A stretch of 64,000 nucleotides of DNA from SCN-69-37 sp044507065 (lineage in GTDB: Bacteria > Acidobacteriota > Vicinamibacteria > Vicinamibacterales > SCN-69-37): the NCBI GenBank assembly GCA_044507065.1, contig JBIQJY010000012.1, positions 1 to 64,000 of the forward strand, given 5' to 3'. Position numbers and translations under genes: made by a program. A model generated the notes under the pieces. That model was not told the origin of the DNA and made no database searches. It saw only the letters and a list, made by a program, of their open reading frames with translations. This document shows, piece after piece, positions 1-9,849 of the stretch (positions are counted from its first letter, which is position 1; each line of letters begins with the position of its first letter).

Positions 1-10
1 TCTCGCAAGG

Positions 11-39
11 TTCTTGTCGAGCCTGGGACACCCTATCTA
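11..39 (+). promoter_or_regulatory. possible promoter of the str/S10 superoperon
   Basis: A TTCTTG hexamer (11-16) is followed after 17 bases by TATCTA (34-39), a fair sigma-70-like pair. It lies about 280 bases upstream of rpsL, in front of a stretch with several hairpins. The match is imperfect, and sequence upstream of base 1 is unseen, so the operon may instead be read from further upstream. Confidence 0.3.
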
Positions 40-99
40 GGTTCGAATCCAGTAGAAGCTGCTCCGCTTCCTGGTATTTCCGCGCAGCCGCCGCCGTGC

Positions 100-321
100 C
101 CTCAGGGCGTGGCACACCTCGGCTGCCACGCTGACTGTTCAGCAATAGGGGATTGTTTCTGGTGCCGAACCTCCGGGTTCTCAGGCCAGGACGCCGACAG
201 CGCGCCCTCCGCGGCGCGTGTGCTCGTGTGCGGTGACAGCGGCCCTGGGGGTGCTGTCGCCGTGAGTGGAAAAACGCGGGGCGATGCGGACGCGCATGGC
301 CCGAGGTCCGAGATACGCGGT
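100..321 (+). promoter_or_regulatory. structured untranslated leader of rpsL
   Basis: The 321 bases before rpsL hold no convincing gene but several hairpins. GCGTGGCA (107-114) pairs with TGCCACGC (124-131). GCTGA (130-134) pairs with TCAGC (139-143) and overlaps the first stem by two bases, so the two compete. GAACC/GGTTC closes a four-base loop at 167-180. CGGTGACAGC (231-240) pairs with GCTGTCGCCG (253-262). Such leaders are often targets of ribosomal-protein autoregulation. That role is inferred, and no known leader family was recognised. Confidence 0.4.
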
Positions 322-699
322 ATGCCGACAATCAGCCAGTTGGTCCGTAAGGGACGCGAGAAGGTTCTCACCAAGACGAAGAGTCCGGCGCTGCAGAGCA
401 GCCCGCAGAAGCGCGGCGTGTGCGTGCGCGTCTTCACCCAGACCCCGAAGAAGCCGAACTCGGCGCTTCGCAAGGTCGCGCGCGTGAAGCTGACGAACCA
501 GATCGAGGTCACCACCTACATTCCCGGCGTCGGCCACAACCTGCAGGAGCACTCGCTCGTGCTCATCCGGGGCGGCCGCGTCAAGGATCTCCCGGGCGTG
601 CGCTACCACGTCGTGCGGGGCACGCTCGACGCGGTCGGCGTGGCCAACCGCATGCAGGGCCGTTCGAAGTACGGCGCGAAGCGACCGAAGAAGGCGTAG
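322..699 (+). CDS. rpsL: 30S ribosomal protein S12
   Basis: This is the decoding-centre protein of the small subunit, 125 residues long, which is normal for the family. The reading frame stays open well upstream, but ATG 322 gives the canonical start MPTISQLVRKG. The TPKKPNSALRKVA segment keeps the lysines at 43/44, and GGRVKDLPGVRYH keeps the lysine at 88. These are the sites classically changed in streptomycin-resistant strains, so this copy looks like the sensitive type. It is first in the operon, with rpsG starting five bases after the stop. Confidence 0.97.
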   Translation: MPTISQLVRKGREKVLTKTKSPALQSSPQKRGVCVRVFTQTPKKPNSALRKVARVKLTNQIEVTTYIPGVGHNLQEHSLVLIRGGRVKDLPGVRYHVVRGTLDAVGVANRMQGRSKYGAKRPKKA

Positions 700-704
700 A
701 CACC

Positions 705-1178
705 ATGCCGCGTAGACGAGAGATTGCGAAACGTGACGTTCCGGCCGACCCGATTTACGGCAGCCCGCTCGTCACCAAGTTCATCAGCACGATCATGCGG
801 GGCGGCAAGCGGTCGACCGCCGAGCGCATCATGTACAAGGCGCTCGAGATCGTGAAGGAAAAGTCCGCCGACGACCCGCTCAAGGTCTTCAAGAAGGCGA
901 TTGACAACGTCAAGCCGAGCCTCGAGGTGAAGTCGCGGCGCGTCGGTGGGTCGAACTACCAGGTGCCCATCGAGGTCAACCCGAACCGCCGGCTGTCGCT
1001 CGCCATCCGCTGGGTGGCCGGGTACGCCGAGGTGCGCGGTGACGGCAAGACGATGCAGGAAAAGCTGGCCAACGAGTTCCTCGACGCGGCCAACCTGCGC
1101 GGCGGCGCCGTCAAGAAGCGTGAAGATACGCACCGCATGGCCGAGGCCAACAAGGCCTTCGCCCACTACCGCTGGTAG
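705..1178 (+). CDS. rpsG: 30S ribosomal protein S7
   Basis: S7 nucleates assembly of the small-subunit head and contacts E-site tRNA. The protein is 157 residues, beginning MPRRREIAKRDVPADP and ending in the usual HYRW-type tail. The family hallmark GGSNYQVPIEV is present in the middle. It follows rpsL closely and precedes fusA, the universal str-operon order. In enterobacteria S7 represses this operon. The short rpsL-rpsG spacer here (five bases) leaves no room for the E. coli-type S7 binding site, so regulation probably differs. Confidence 0.97.
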   Translation: MPRRREIAKRDVPADPIYGSPLVTKFISTIMRGGKRSTAERIMYKALEIVKEKSADDPLKVFKKAIDNVKPSLEVKSRRVGGSNYQVPIEVNPNRRLSLAIRWVAGYAEVRGDGKTMQEKLANEFLDAANLRGGAVKKREDTHRMAEANKAFAHYRW

Positions 1179-1208
1179 TCGTTCAGTCGATCAAAGGACC
1201 CGAGCACC

Positions 1209-3314
<2,106 letters not shown>

Positions 3315-3320
3315 ACGATT

Positions 3321-3656
3321 ATGGCCACACCCTTTTCCGAGAAGATCCGTATCCGCCTGAAGGCGTACGACTACCGCGTGCTCGACCAGTCGACGACCGA
3401 GATCGTCGACACGGCGAAGCGCACCGGCGCGCGCCTGGCCGGGCCGGTGCCGCTGCCGACCGAGAAGAACAAGTGGACGGTGCTGCGCTCGCCGCACGTC
3501 GACAAGAAGTCGCGTGAGCAGTTCGAGATCCGGACGCACAAGCGGCTGATCGACATCTTCGAACCGACGCCGCAGACGGTCGACGCGCTGATGAAGCTCG
3601 ATCTGCCGGCCGGTGTCGACGTCGAGATCAAGGCGTTCGGCAAGGAACACAAGTAG
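3321..3656 (+). CDS. rpsJ: 30S ribosomal protein S10
   Basis: S10 is a small-subunit head protein that also serves as the NusE antitermination partner. It has 111 residues, slightly longer than the common 100-105 because of a short N-terminal extension before KIRIRLKAYDYRVLD. Family motifs include LPTEKNKWTVLRSPHVDKKSREQFE and RLIDIFEPT. It begins six bases after fusA with no separate promoter space. The presence of nusA at the other end of the window is coincidental as far as can be seen. Confidence 0.96.
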   Translation: MATPFSEKIRIRLKAYDYRVLDQSTTEIVDTAKRTGARLAGPVPLPTEKNKWTVLRSPHVDKKSREQFEIRTHKRLIDIFEPTPQTVDALMKLDLPAGVDVEIKAFGKEHK

Positions 3657-3665
3657 GAAGGCGAC

Positions 3666-3683
3666 CGCAGGCTGACGCCTGCG
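3666..3683 (+). repeat. small palindrome between rpsJ and rplC
   Basis: CGCAGGC (3666-3672), loop TGAC, then GCCTGCG (3677-3683) form a perfect seven-base-pair hairpin in the 40-base rpsJ-rplC spacer. The layout resembles a shorter version of the TGAA/TTCA-loop palindromes found elsewhere in the window. It could be an RNA processing or attenuation site, or just a small repeat remnant. Confidence 0.45.
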
Positions 3684-3696
3684 ACGAGTCACCAAT

Positions 3697-4374
3697 ATGG
3701 TCACAGCAATCATCGGACGAAAAGTGGGCATGACCCAGGTCTTCGAGACCGACGGCACCGCGGTGCCGGCCACGGTCATCAAGGCGGGGCCCTGCGTGGT
3801 CGTGCAGGCGAAGACCGCGGCGACCGACGGCTACGAGGCGGTGCAGCTCGGGCTGGTCGACGAGACCGCGCCCAAGCCGAACAAGCCGACCGTCGGACAC
3901 TTCCGCAAGGCGGCGACGCCGCCGACCCGCGTGACGCGCGAGGTCAAGGTGGCGCCGGGCAGCGAGGCGCTGAAGGCGGGCGACCAGGTGCTGGCGAACA
4001 TCTTCGCGCAGGGTGACCGGGTCGACGTCATCGCGACCAGCCGCGGCAAGGGGTTCCAGGGCGTCATGAAGCGCCACAACTTCGGCGGCGGCTCGGCGAC
4101 GCACGGGTCGATGTTCCATCGCGCGCCCGGATCGATTGGCGCCTCGTCGTATCCGTCGCGCGTGGTCAAGGGCATGCGCGCCGCGGGTCGGATGGGCGGC
4201 GATCGCGTGACGACGCGGAACCTGCGGGTGGTCGGGGTCGATGCCGACAACCACCTGATCGTGCTGCGCGGGGCGGTGCCCGGCGCGCCCGGCGGTGTGG
4301 TGGTCGTGCGGCGCGCGGTGGCGCGCAAGCCGGATCCGCAGCCGCAGGTCGAGAAGAAAAAGGGCAAGAAGTAG
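3697..4374 (+). CDS. rplC: 50S ribosomal protein L3
   Basis: L3 is an early assembly protein near the peptidyl-transferase centre. It has 225 residues. The N-terminus GRKVGMTQVFE and the central HNFGGGSATHGSMFHRAPGS loop, which carries the region of the methylated glutamine in other bacteria, identify it. The C-terminus has a lysine-rich extension (KPDPQPQVEKKKGKK) beyond the usual fold. rplD follows after 12 bases, as in all S10 operons. Confidence 0.97.
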   Translation: MVTAIIGRKVGMTQVFETDGTAVPATVIKAGPCVVVQAKTAATDGYEAVQLGLVDETAPKPNKPTVGHFRKAATPPTRVTREVKVAPGSEALKAGDQVLANIFAQGDRVDVIATSRGKGFQGVMKRHNFGGGSATHGSMFHRAPGSIGASSYPSRVVKGMRAAGRMGGDRVTTRNLRVVGVDADNHLIVLRGAVPGAPGGVVVVRRAVARKPDPQPQVEKKKGKK

Positions 4375-4386
4375 TACGGGGCTGCC

Positions 4387-5007
4387 ATGACACTCGATGT
4401 GGTGAACGGCGAGAACAAGAAGGTCGGCTCGGTCGAGCTGAACGACACGGTCTTCAGTGGACCGGTCAAGACCGACCTGATCTGGGAATCGGTGGTGCGG
4501 GCCAATGCGTCCGAGCGCCGCGGCACGCACGCTACGAAGAACCGCGCGAACGTGAGCGGCAGCGGCAAGAAGCCGTACAAGCAGAAGGGCACGGGCCGGC
4601 CGCAGGTCGGGTCGGTCCGGACGCCGCTGTGGCGCAAGGGCGGCACCGTGTTCGGTCCGCAGCCGCGCAGCTACGCCTTCACGCTGCCGAAGAAGGTGGA
4701 GCGCGGGGCGCTGCGCGCGGCCCTCACCGCGAAGTTCCGCGAGGGTGCGGTCACGGTGGTCGACGCGCTGGGCGTCGAGGAGCCGAAGACGAAGCACGCG
4801 GCGGCCATGCTCGACCGGCTGGGCCGGAAGGGGCGCACGCTGGTCGTCGACGTGAAGCCCGACGCGGCCTTCACGCTGTCGGCGCGCAACCTGGCCGGGG
4901 TGACGATCCTGCCGAGCGGGCGGCTGACCGCGCGCGACGTCATGAACACCACGCGCATCATCGCGACCGAGGCCGCCATCCTGCGGCTGCAGGAGGTGCT
5001 GGGATGA
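4387..5007 (+). CDS. rplD: 50S ribosomal protein L4
   Basis: L4 lines the peptide exit tunnel and in enterobacteria also represses the S10 operon. It has 206 residues. The tunnel-loop region shows the expected NVSGSGKKPYKQKGTGRPQ segment and the RTPLWRKGGTVFGP motif. The stop overlaps the rplW start in an ATGA junction, so the two are probably translationally coupled. Autogenous control by L4 cannot be judged here because the S10 leader is replaced by fusA. Confidence 0.96.
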   Translation: MTLDVVNGENKKVGSVELNDTVFSGPVKTDLIWESVVRANASERRGTHATKNRANVSGSGKKPYKQKGTGRPQVGSVRTPLWRKGGTVFGPQPRSYAFTLPKKVERGALRAALTAKFREGAVTVVDALGVEEPKTKHAAAMLDRLGRKGRTLVVDVKPDAAFTLSARNLAGVTILPSGRLTARDVMNTTRIIATEAAILRLQEVLG

Positions 5008-5297
5008 AGAAGATTACCGACGTCATCCGGCGGCCGCTCGTCACCGAGAAGACCACGATCGCGCGCGAGGCGTCGACCGTCGTGGTGTTCGAGGTGGCGC
5101 TCGGCGCCACGAAGGTGGACGTGAAGCGGGCCGTCGAGAAGCTGCTCGGCGCCAAGGTGCAGTCGGTGCGCACGGGGATTGCGCACGGCAAGTTCAAGCG
5201 CCAGGGCCGGTTCGTGGGACAGCGGTCGGACTGGAAGAAGGCCTGGGTCCGTCTGAAGGCCGGCGAGAAGGTGCCGGAGATTTTCGAAGGCGCGTAA
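5004..5297 (+). CDS. rplW: 50S ribosomal protein L23
   Basis: L23 sits at the exit of the peptide tunnel and docks trigger factor and SRP. The ATG at 5004 overlaps the rplD stop and gives a 97-residue protein starting MKKITDVIRRPLVTEKTT, the normal L23 start. The GxFKRQGRFVGQRSDWKKAWV region is typical. AGGAGG at 4991-4996 inside the end of rplD is a strong ribosome-binding site for this start. Confidence 0.95.
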   Translation: MKKITDVIRRPLVTEKTTIAREASTVVVFEVALGATKVDVKRAVEKLLGAKVQSVRTGIAHGKFKRQGRFVGQRSDWKKAWVRLKAGEKVPEIFEGA

Positions 5298-5315
5298 GCG
5301 CCGGGGACCGTCATC

Positions 5316-6140
5316 ATGCCGATTCGCAAGTACAAACCGACGTCAGCGGGGCGACGCTTCCAGAGCGTCCAGACGTTCGACGAGATCACGACCGACCGTC
5401 CGTACAAGCCGCTCGTCGAGCCGCTCAACCGGACCGGGGGCCGCAACAACGGGGGCGAACTGACCTCCTGGTGGCGCGGCGGCGGTCACAAGCGCAACTA
5501 TCGCGTCATCGACTTCAAGCGGGACAAGTTCGGGATTCCGGGCACGATCTCGACGGTCGAGTACGACCCGAACCGATCGGCGCGGATCGCACTGGTCGTC
5601 TACGCCGACGGCGACAAGCGCTACATCCTCCATCCGCTCGGCCTGAAGGTGGGCGATCCGGTGATGTCGGGCGACGGCGTCGACATCCTGCCGGGCAACT
5701 GCCTGCGGCTGAAGCAGATTCCGCTCGGCACCACCGTCCACAACGTCGAGCTGAAGCCCGGCAAGGGCGGCCAGATCGCGCGGTCGGCCGGGGCCTCGGT
5801 GCAGCTGGTGGCGCGCGAGGGCGACTACGCGTCGCTGCGCATGCCCTCGGGCGAACTGCGCAAGATCAATGTCGAGTGCCTCGCGACCATCGGTCAGGTG
5901 GGCAACATCGATCACGAGAACGTGTCGATCGGCAAGGCCGGCCGCAGCCGGTGGCTGGGGCACCGGCCGCACGTGCGCGGCGTGGCGATGAACCCGGTCG
6001 ATCATCCGCTGGGCGGTGGCGAGGGCAAGACGTCGGGTGGCCGTCACCCGGTGACGCCGTGGGGCAAGCCGACCAAGGGCTACAAGACCCGGCGCAACAA
6101 GCGCAGCTCGCAGTTCATCCTCGAGCGGAAGAAGAAGTAG
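5316..6140 (+). CDS. rplB: 50S ribosomal protein L2
   Basis: L2 is a core large-subunit protein needed for subunit joining and peptidyl transfer. It has 274 residues, the usual length. The N-terminal MPIRKYKPTSAGRRF and the C-terminal VAMNPVDHPLGGGEGK motif, which holds the conserved histidine near the catalytic centre, are both present, with a basic tail. It sits between rplW and rpsS with short spacers. Confidence 0.98.
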   Translation: MPIRKYKPTSAGRRFQSVQTFDEITTDRPYKPLVEPLNRTGGRNNGGELTSWWRGGGHKRNYRVIDFKRDKFGIPGTISTVEYDPNRSARIALVVYADGDKRYILHPLGLKVGDPVMSGDGVDILPGNCLRLKQIPLGTTVHNVELKPGKGGQIARSAGASVQLVAREGDYASLRMPSGELRKINVECLATIGQVGNIDHENVSIGKAGRSRWLGHRPHVRGVAMNPVDHPLGGGEGKTSGGRHPVTPWGKPTKGYKTRRNKRSSQFILERKKK

Positions 6141-6152
6141 TCGAGAGGCACC

Positions 6153-6452
6153 ATGGGTAGATCACTCAAGAAGGGACCGTTCATCGACCTGCACCTCCTC
6201 GAGAAGGTGGAGGCGATGAATCGCGAGAGCGAGAAGCGGGTCATCAAGACCTGGTCGCGACGATCGACCGTCGTGCCGGAGATGGTGGGCCACACCGTGG
6301 CGGTGCACAACGGGCGCAAGTTCATCCCGGTGTACATCACCGAGAACATGGTCGGGCACAAGCTCGGCGAGTTCGCGCCGACGCGGCTGTTCAAGGGGCA
6401 CACCACCAAGGCCGAGAAGGCGGCGCAGGTCGCCGGCAGGGGAGGCTCGTAA
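6153..6452 (+). CDS. rpsS: 30S ribosomal protein S19
   Basis: S19 is part of the small-subunit head and contacts S13. It has 99 residues, starting MGRSLKKGPFIDLHLL, with the conserved TWSRRSTVVPEMVGHTVAVHNGRKFIPVYI core. GAGAGGC upstream is a plausible ribosome-binding site. The stop TAA shares one base with the rplV ATG, so S19 and L22 are probably translationally coupled. Confidence 0.96.
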   Translation: MGRSLKKGPFIDLHLLEKVEAMNRESEKRVIKTWSRRSTVVPEMVGHTVAVHNGRKFIPVYITENMVGHKLGEFAPTRLFKGHTTKAEKAAQVAGRGGS

Positions 6453-6853
6453 TGGCGGGGTCTCAGGCCACGACGAAGTACATCCGCACGTCGGCGCAGA
6501 AGGCCGGGCTCGTGCTCGACCAGATTCGCGGCGCCAATGTCTCGAACGCGCTCGCGACGCTGCGCTTCTCGCGCAAGATCATCGCCCGCGACATCGAGAA
6601 GACGCTGCGGTCGGCCATTGCCAACGCGCAGCAGCGGGCCGACTTCGGCGGCGACGTCGACCGGCTCTACGTCAAGGCGTGCTTCGCCAACCAGGGGCCG
6701 AGCATGAAGCGTATCCGCCCGGCCCCGATGGGCCGCGCGTTCCGCGTCGTCAAGCGGATGGCGCACCTGACGGTGGAAGTGGCCGAGCGCCCCGTGAAGG
6801 GATCGGCGGGTCCGACGCCGCGGGCGCGTCGCACGAAGAAGGCAGCGGAGTAG
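6452..6853 (+). CDS. rplV: 50S ribosomal protein L22
   Basis: L22 lines the exit tunnel opposite L4 and contributes to macrolide sensitivity. It has 133 residues, longer than the 110-residue E. coli protein because of a basic C-terminal tail (ARRTKKAAE). The SAQKAGLVLDQIRG start region and the RIRPAPMGRAFRVVKRMAHLT beta-hairpin region are clear. It overlaps rpsS by one base and is followed by rpsC after nine bases. Confidence 0.95.
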   Translation: MAGSQATTKYIRTSAQKAGLVLDQIRGANVSNALATLRFSRKIIARDIEKTLRSAIANAQQRADFGGDVDRLYVKACFANQGPSMKRIRPAPMGRAFRVVKRMAHLTVEVAERPVKGSAGPTPRARRTKKAAE

Positions 6854-6862
6854 GTCGACACT

Positions 6863-7543
6863 ATGGGTCAAAAAGTTCATCCCTACGGCTTCCGGCTGGG
6901 GTTCAACAAGACGTGGCGCTCGCGCTGGTTCGCCGACAAGGACTACGCGAAGCTGCTGCACGAGGACCGCAAGCTGCGGTCGGAACTCAAGCGCCGCTTC
7001 GCGCACGCGGGTGTCTCGCGCATCGACATCGAGCGCGCGGCCAACAAGCTCAAGGTCGACATCCACACGTCGCGTCCCGGCATCATCATCGGCCGCAAGG
7101 GAACCGAGGTCGACCGGCTGCGGCAGGAACTGATGAAGGCCACGGGCCGCGAGGTGTTCATCAACATCCTCGAGATCCAGAAGCCGGAACTCGACGCCCA
7201 GTTGATTGGCGAGTCGGTGGCCGCCCAGCTCGAGAAGCGCATTGCGTTCCGCCGCGCCATGCGCAAGGCCGTTGAATCCGCGCTGCGGTTCGGCGCGCGG
7301 GGCATCAAGGTGCGGGTGTCGGGGCGGCTCAATGGCGCCGAGATCGCACGGTCGGAGTGGTACCTGCACGGCCAGCTGCCGCTGCAGACGCTGCGTGCCG
7401 ACATCGACTACGGCTTTGCCGAGGCGTTCACGACCTACGGCACGATTGGCGTGAAGGTGTGGCTCTACAAGGGCGAGCGCCTCTCGCCGCGCACGGGCCG
7501 CGAAGAGGAATATCGGCAGCCGCGTCGGGCGGCGCGGGGCTAG
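6863..7543 (+). CDS. rpsC: 30S ribosomal protein S3
   Basis: S3 forms part of the mRNA entry channel. It has 226 residues. It starts MGQKVHPYGFRLGFNKTW, has a KH domain with IIIGRKGTEVDRLRQEL near residue 70, and has the C-terminal GTIGVKVWLYKGE motif. Normally rplP follows almost immediately. Here a 104-base spacer with a palindromic repeat intervenes. Confidence 0.97.
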   Translation: MGQKVHPYGFRLGFNKTWRSRWFADKDYAKLLHEDRKLRSELKRRFAHAGVSRIDIERAANKLKVDIHTSRPGIIIGRKGTEVDRLRQELMKATGREVFINILEIQKPELDAQLIGESVAAQLEKRIAFRRAMRKAVESALRFGARGIKVRVSGRLNGAEIARSEWYLHGQLPLQTLRADIDYGFAEAFTTYGTIGVKVWLYKGERLSPRTGREEEYRQPRRAARG

Positions 7544-7565
7544 ATCGCGCATCCGGACGGAGCGC

Positions 7566-7626
7566 CGTGGAGCGCACGGGCTTCAGCCCGTGCGAAGCGC
7601 GCCAGGGCTGACGCCACTGGCCTCCA
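7566..7626. repeat. REP-like palindromic repeat (family A) inside the S10 operon
   Basis: CGCACGGGC (7573-7581), loop TTCA, then GCCCGTGCG (7586-7594) form a perfect nine-base-pair hairpin. A degraded second palindrome (GCCAGGGCTGACGCCACTGGC) follows. The whole tract is a reverse-complement, mutated copy of the 70-bp unit arrayed at 24647-24835. It fills the rpsC-rplP spacer. Confidence 0.85.
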
Positions 7627-7647
7627 GGTCAAAGAGGAATTGTCATC

Positions 7648-8073
7648 ATGTTGATGCCGAAGAAGGTCAAGTTTCGAAAGCAGCACCGGGGCCGCATGCG
7701 GGGCCTGGCCTGGCGCGGCTCCTCGGTGGCGTTTGGCGACTACGGGCTGATGGCGCTCGAGCCGTGCTGGCTCACCGATCGACAGATCGAGGCGGCGCGC
7801 GTGGCGCTGACGCGCGGCATCAAGCGCGGCGGCAAGGTCTGGATTCGGGTGTTTCCCGACAAGCCGGTGACCAAGAAGCCGCAGGAAACGCGCATGGGCA
7901 AGGGCAAGGGGTCGCCCGAGGGCTGGGTCGCGGTCATCAAGCCGGGACGCATCCTGTTCGAGATGGAAGGCATTCCGGCGGCCGAGGCCAGGGCCGCGAT
8001 GCGGCTGGCGTCGGCGAAGCTGCCGATGAAGACGCGCTTCGCGACCCGCTTCGCCGAGGAGAAGGTGTCATGA
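7648..8073 (+). CDS. rplP: 50S ribosomal protein L16
   Basis: L16 helps position A-site tRNA and is required late in large-subunit assembly. It has 141 residues. ATG 7648 gives the canonical MLMPKKVKFRKQHRGR start, preferred over the internal ATG at 7654. AGAGGAAT (7632-7639) is the ribosome-binding site, placed after the palindromic repeat. The stop overlaps the rpmC start in an ATGA junction. Confidence 0.96.
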   Translation: MLMPKKVKFRKQHRGRMRGLAWRGSSVAFGDYGLMALEPCWLTDRQIEAARVALTRGIKRGGKVWIRVFPDKPVTKKPQETRMGKGKGSPEGWVAVIKPGRILFEMEGIPAAEARAAMRLASAKLPMKTRFATRFAEEKVS

Positions 8074-8270
8074 AGGTGGTCGAACAACTCGCCGAACTGC
8101 GCGCCCAGGGCGCGGCCGAGCTCGAGCAGCGCGCGCGCGACCTCGACGATCGGGTCTTCCGCCTGCGGCTGCAGCGGTCGATGGGGCAGGCCGACCTCGG
8201 CAACAAGCTGCGTCCGCTGCGCCGTGAACTGGCGCGCATCCGGACCGTGCTGCGGGAGAAGGGCGTCTAG
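8070..8270 (+). CDS. rpmC: 50S ribosomal protein L29
   Basis: L29 is a small helical protein next to L23 at the tunnel exit. The ATG at 8070 overlaps the rplP stop and gives 66 residues, starting MKVVEQLAELRAQGAAELEQ and ending RREIA-type RELARIRTVLREKG. The pattern FRLRLQRSMGQADLGNKLR matches the family core. AGGAGAAGG lies just upstream in rplP. rpsQ follows after two bases. Confidence 0.93.
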   Translation: MKVVEQLAELRAQGAAELEQRARDLDDRVFRLRLQRSMGQADLGNKLRPLRRELARIRTVLREKGV

Positions 8271-8272
8271 CG

Positions 8273-8524
8273 ATGTCGAAAACGGAAATCATCGGCAAGG
8301 TCGTCAGCAACAAGATGACCAAGAGCGTGGTCGTCGCCGTGGAGCGGCAGGTCCGCCACGCGGTGTACGGCAAGCAGCAGCGGCTGACCTCGCGCTTCAT
8401 GGCGCACGACGAGGACGGCGCGGCGCAGGTGGGCGACCGCGTGGCGCTCGCGCCGACGCGCCCGCTGTCGCGGAGCAAGCGCTGGGTCGTGACGCGGATC
8501 GTTGATCGGGCGAAGGGAGTCTAG
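8273..8524 (+). CDS. rpsQ: 30S ribosomal protein S17
   Basis: S17 binds 16S rRNA early in assembly. It has 83 residues with an OB-fold. The family segments GKVVSNKMTKSVVVAVER and HDEDGAAQVGDRVALAPTRPLS are present, followed by the usual SRSKRWVV. It lies between rpmC and rplN with two-base spacers, in the standard L29-S17-L14 order. Confidence 0.95.
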   Translation: MSKTEIIGKVVSNKMTKSVVVAVERQVRHAVYGKQQRLTSRFMAHDEDGAAQVGDRVALAPTRPLSRSKRWVVTRIVDRAKGV

Positions 8525-8526
8525 CC

Positions 8527-8895
8527 ATGGTGCAGATGGGATCGGTGCTCGACGTCGCCGACAACTCCGGGGCACGCAAGATTGCGGTCATCACCGCGAT
8601 CGGCGGGTCGACGGGCCGCTACGCGCGGATCGGTGACATCGTCACCGCGTCGGTCAAGGAAGCGACCCCGGACGCCACCGTGAAGAAGGGCCAGGTCGTC
8701 AAGGCGGTCGTCGTGCGGACGCGCAAGGAAGTCCGCCGCCGGGACGGCAGCTACATCCGTTTCGACCGCAACGCCGCCGTGCTCATCAGTGCCGAGGGCG
8801 ACCCGATCGGGACGCGCGTGTTCGGCCCGGTCGCGCGCGAGCTGCGCGAGCGCCGGTTCATGAAGATTATTTCGCTCGCGCCGGAGGTGCTCTAG
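8527..8895 (+). CDS. rplN: 50S ribosomal protein L14
   Basis: L14 lies at the subunit interface and is the binding site of the silencing factor RsfS. It has 122 residues, the standard length. MVQMGSVLDVADNSGARKI is the typical start, and VVRTRKEVRRRDGSYIRFDRNAAVLI is the family signature region. It starts two bases after rpsQ. A 52-base spacer separates it from rplX. Confidence 0.97.
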   Translation: MVQMGSVLDVADNSGARKIAVITAIGGSTGRYARIGDIVTASVKEATPDATVKKGQVVKAVVVRTRKEVRRRDGSYIRFDRNAAVLISAEGDPIGTRVFGPVARELRERRFMKIISLAPEVL

Positions 8896-8947
8896 CGCGA
8901 CGCGGCGCGGGCGCACGGCAGGCCCGGTCCCGAGAAGAGCAACAGCC

Positions 8948-9280
8948 ATGAGTCATCCAGCACTGGCGATCAAGAAGAACGACAACGTCATCATCCTGGC
9001 CGGCCGCGACCGCGGCAAGCGCGGGCGCGTCCTGAGCGTGGTTCCCGACAAGGGACGCGTGGTGGTCGAAGGGGTGAACGTCGTCAAGCGGCACACGAAG
9101 CCCAACCCGCAGCGCAACATCAAGGGCGGCGTCGTGGAGCGGGAAGCGGCGCTGGCCGTCGCCAACGTCCAGCTGGTCTGCCCGGAGTGCGGCAATCCGT
9201 CGCGCGTCGGGCGGCGGCTGCTCGACGACGGCCGTCGCGTGCGGTACTGCGTGAAGTGCAAGGGAGTGGTCGACAAATGA
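8948..9280 (+). CDS. rplX: 50S ribosomal protein L24
   Basis: L24 starts large-subunit assembly. It has 110 residues with a KOW motif near the N-terminus (KKNDNVIILAGRDRGKRG). The C-terminus carries CPEC (residues 78-81) and CVKC, a zinc-ribbon-like pair seen in many L24 proteins but lost in others. AGAAGAGC upstream is a modest ribosome-binding site. The stop overlaps the rplE ATG. Confidence 0.95.
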   Translation: MSHPALAIKKNDNVIILAGRDRGKRGRVLSVVPDKGRVVVEGVNVVKRHTKPNPQRNIKGGVVEREAALAVANVQLVCPECGNPSRVGRRLLDDGRRVRYCVKCKGVVDK

Positions 9281-9819
9281 ACCGCGTAAAGGAACGCTAC
9301 GTGACCGACGTGATCCCCGCGCTCCAGAAGGAGTTCGCGTACACGAACGTGATGGCCGTGCCGAAGATCACGAAAGTCGTGATCAACATGGGCCTCGGCG
9401 AGGGGACGCAGAACGGCAAGATCGTCGACACCGGCGCCGAGGAACTCGGCAAGATCACCGGCCAGAAGGCCGCCGTGACGCGGTCGAAGAAGTCGATCGC
9501 GCAGTTCAAGCTGCGCCAGGGCATGCCCATCGGCGCGATGGTCACGCTGCGCGGCGAGCGGATGTACGAATTTCTCGACCGGCTGATCTCGATTGCGCTG
9601 CCGCGCGTGCGCGACTTCCGCGGCGTGTCGGCGAGGGGCTTCGACGGCCGCGGCAACTACACGCTCGGGCTGCGCGACCAGCTGATCTTCCCCGAGATCG
9701 ACTACATGAAGGTCGACAAGTCACGCGGGATGAACATCTCGGTCGTGACGACGGCGAAGACCGACGAGGAAGGCCGGCGGCTGCTGCAGCTGATCGGGAT
9801 TCCCTTCCGCCAGAACTAG
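9277..9819 (+). CDS. rplE: 50S ribosomal protein L5
   Basis: L5 binds 5S rRNA and contacts the P-site tRNA. The ATG at 9277 overlaps the rplX stop (ATGA) and yields 180 residues starting MNRVKERYVTDVIPALQKEF. Conserved segments are KVVINMGLGEG, KKSIAQFKLRQGMPIGAMVTLRG and the C-terminal GMNISVVTTAKTDEEG. AGGGAG upstream inside rplX is its likely ribosome-binding site. Confidence 0.96.
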   Translation: MNRVKERYVTDVIPALQKEFAYTNVMAVPKITKVVINMGLGEGTQNGKIVDTGAEELGKITGQKAAVTRSKKSIAQFKLRQGMPIGAMVTLRGERMYEFLDRLISIALPRVRDFRGVSARGFDGRGNYTLGLRDQLIFPEIDYMKVDKSRGMNISVVTTAKTDEEGRRLLQLIGIPFRQN

Positions 9820-9849
9820 CGGGCGTTTTCGAATCAGGACAGCGACACG

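Noticed and set aside
41..51. GGTTCGAATCC resembles a tRNA T-loop at the left edge
   Set aside because: The flanking bases do not pair as a T-stem (only two of five pairs) and no acceptor stem or CCA follows; the 5' half would lie outside the window.
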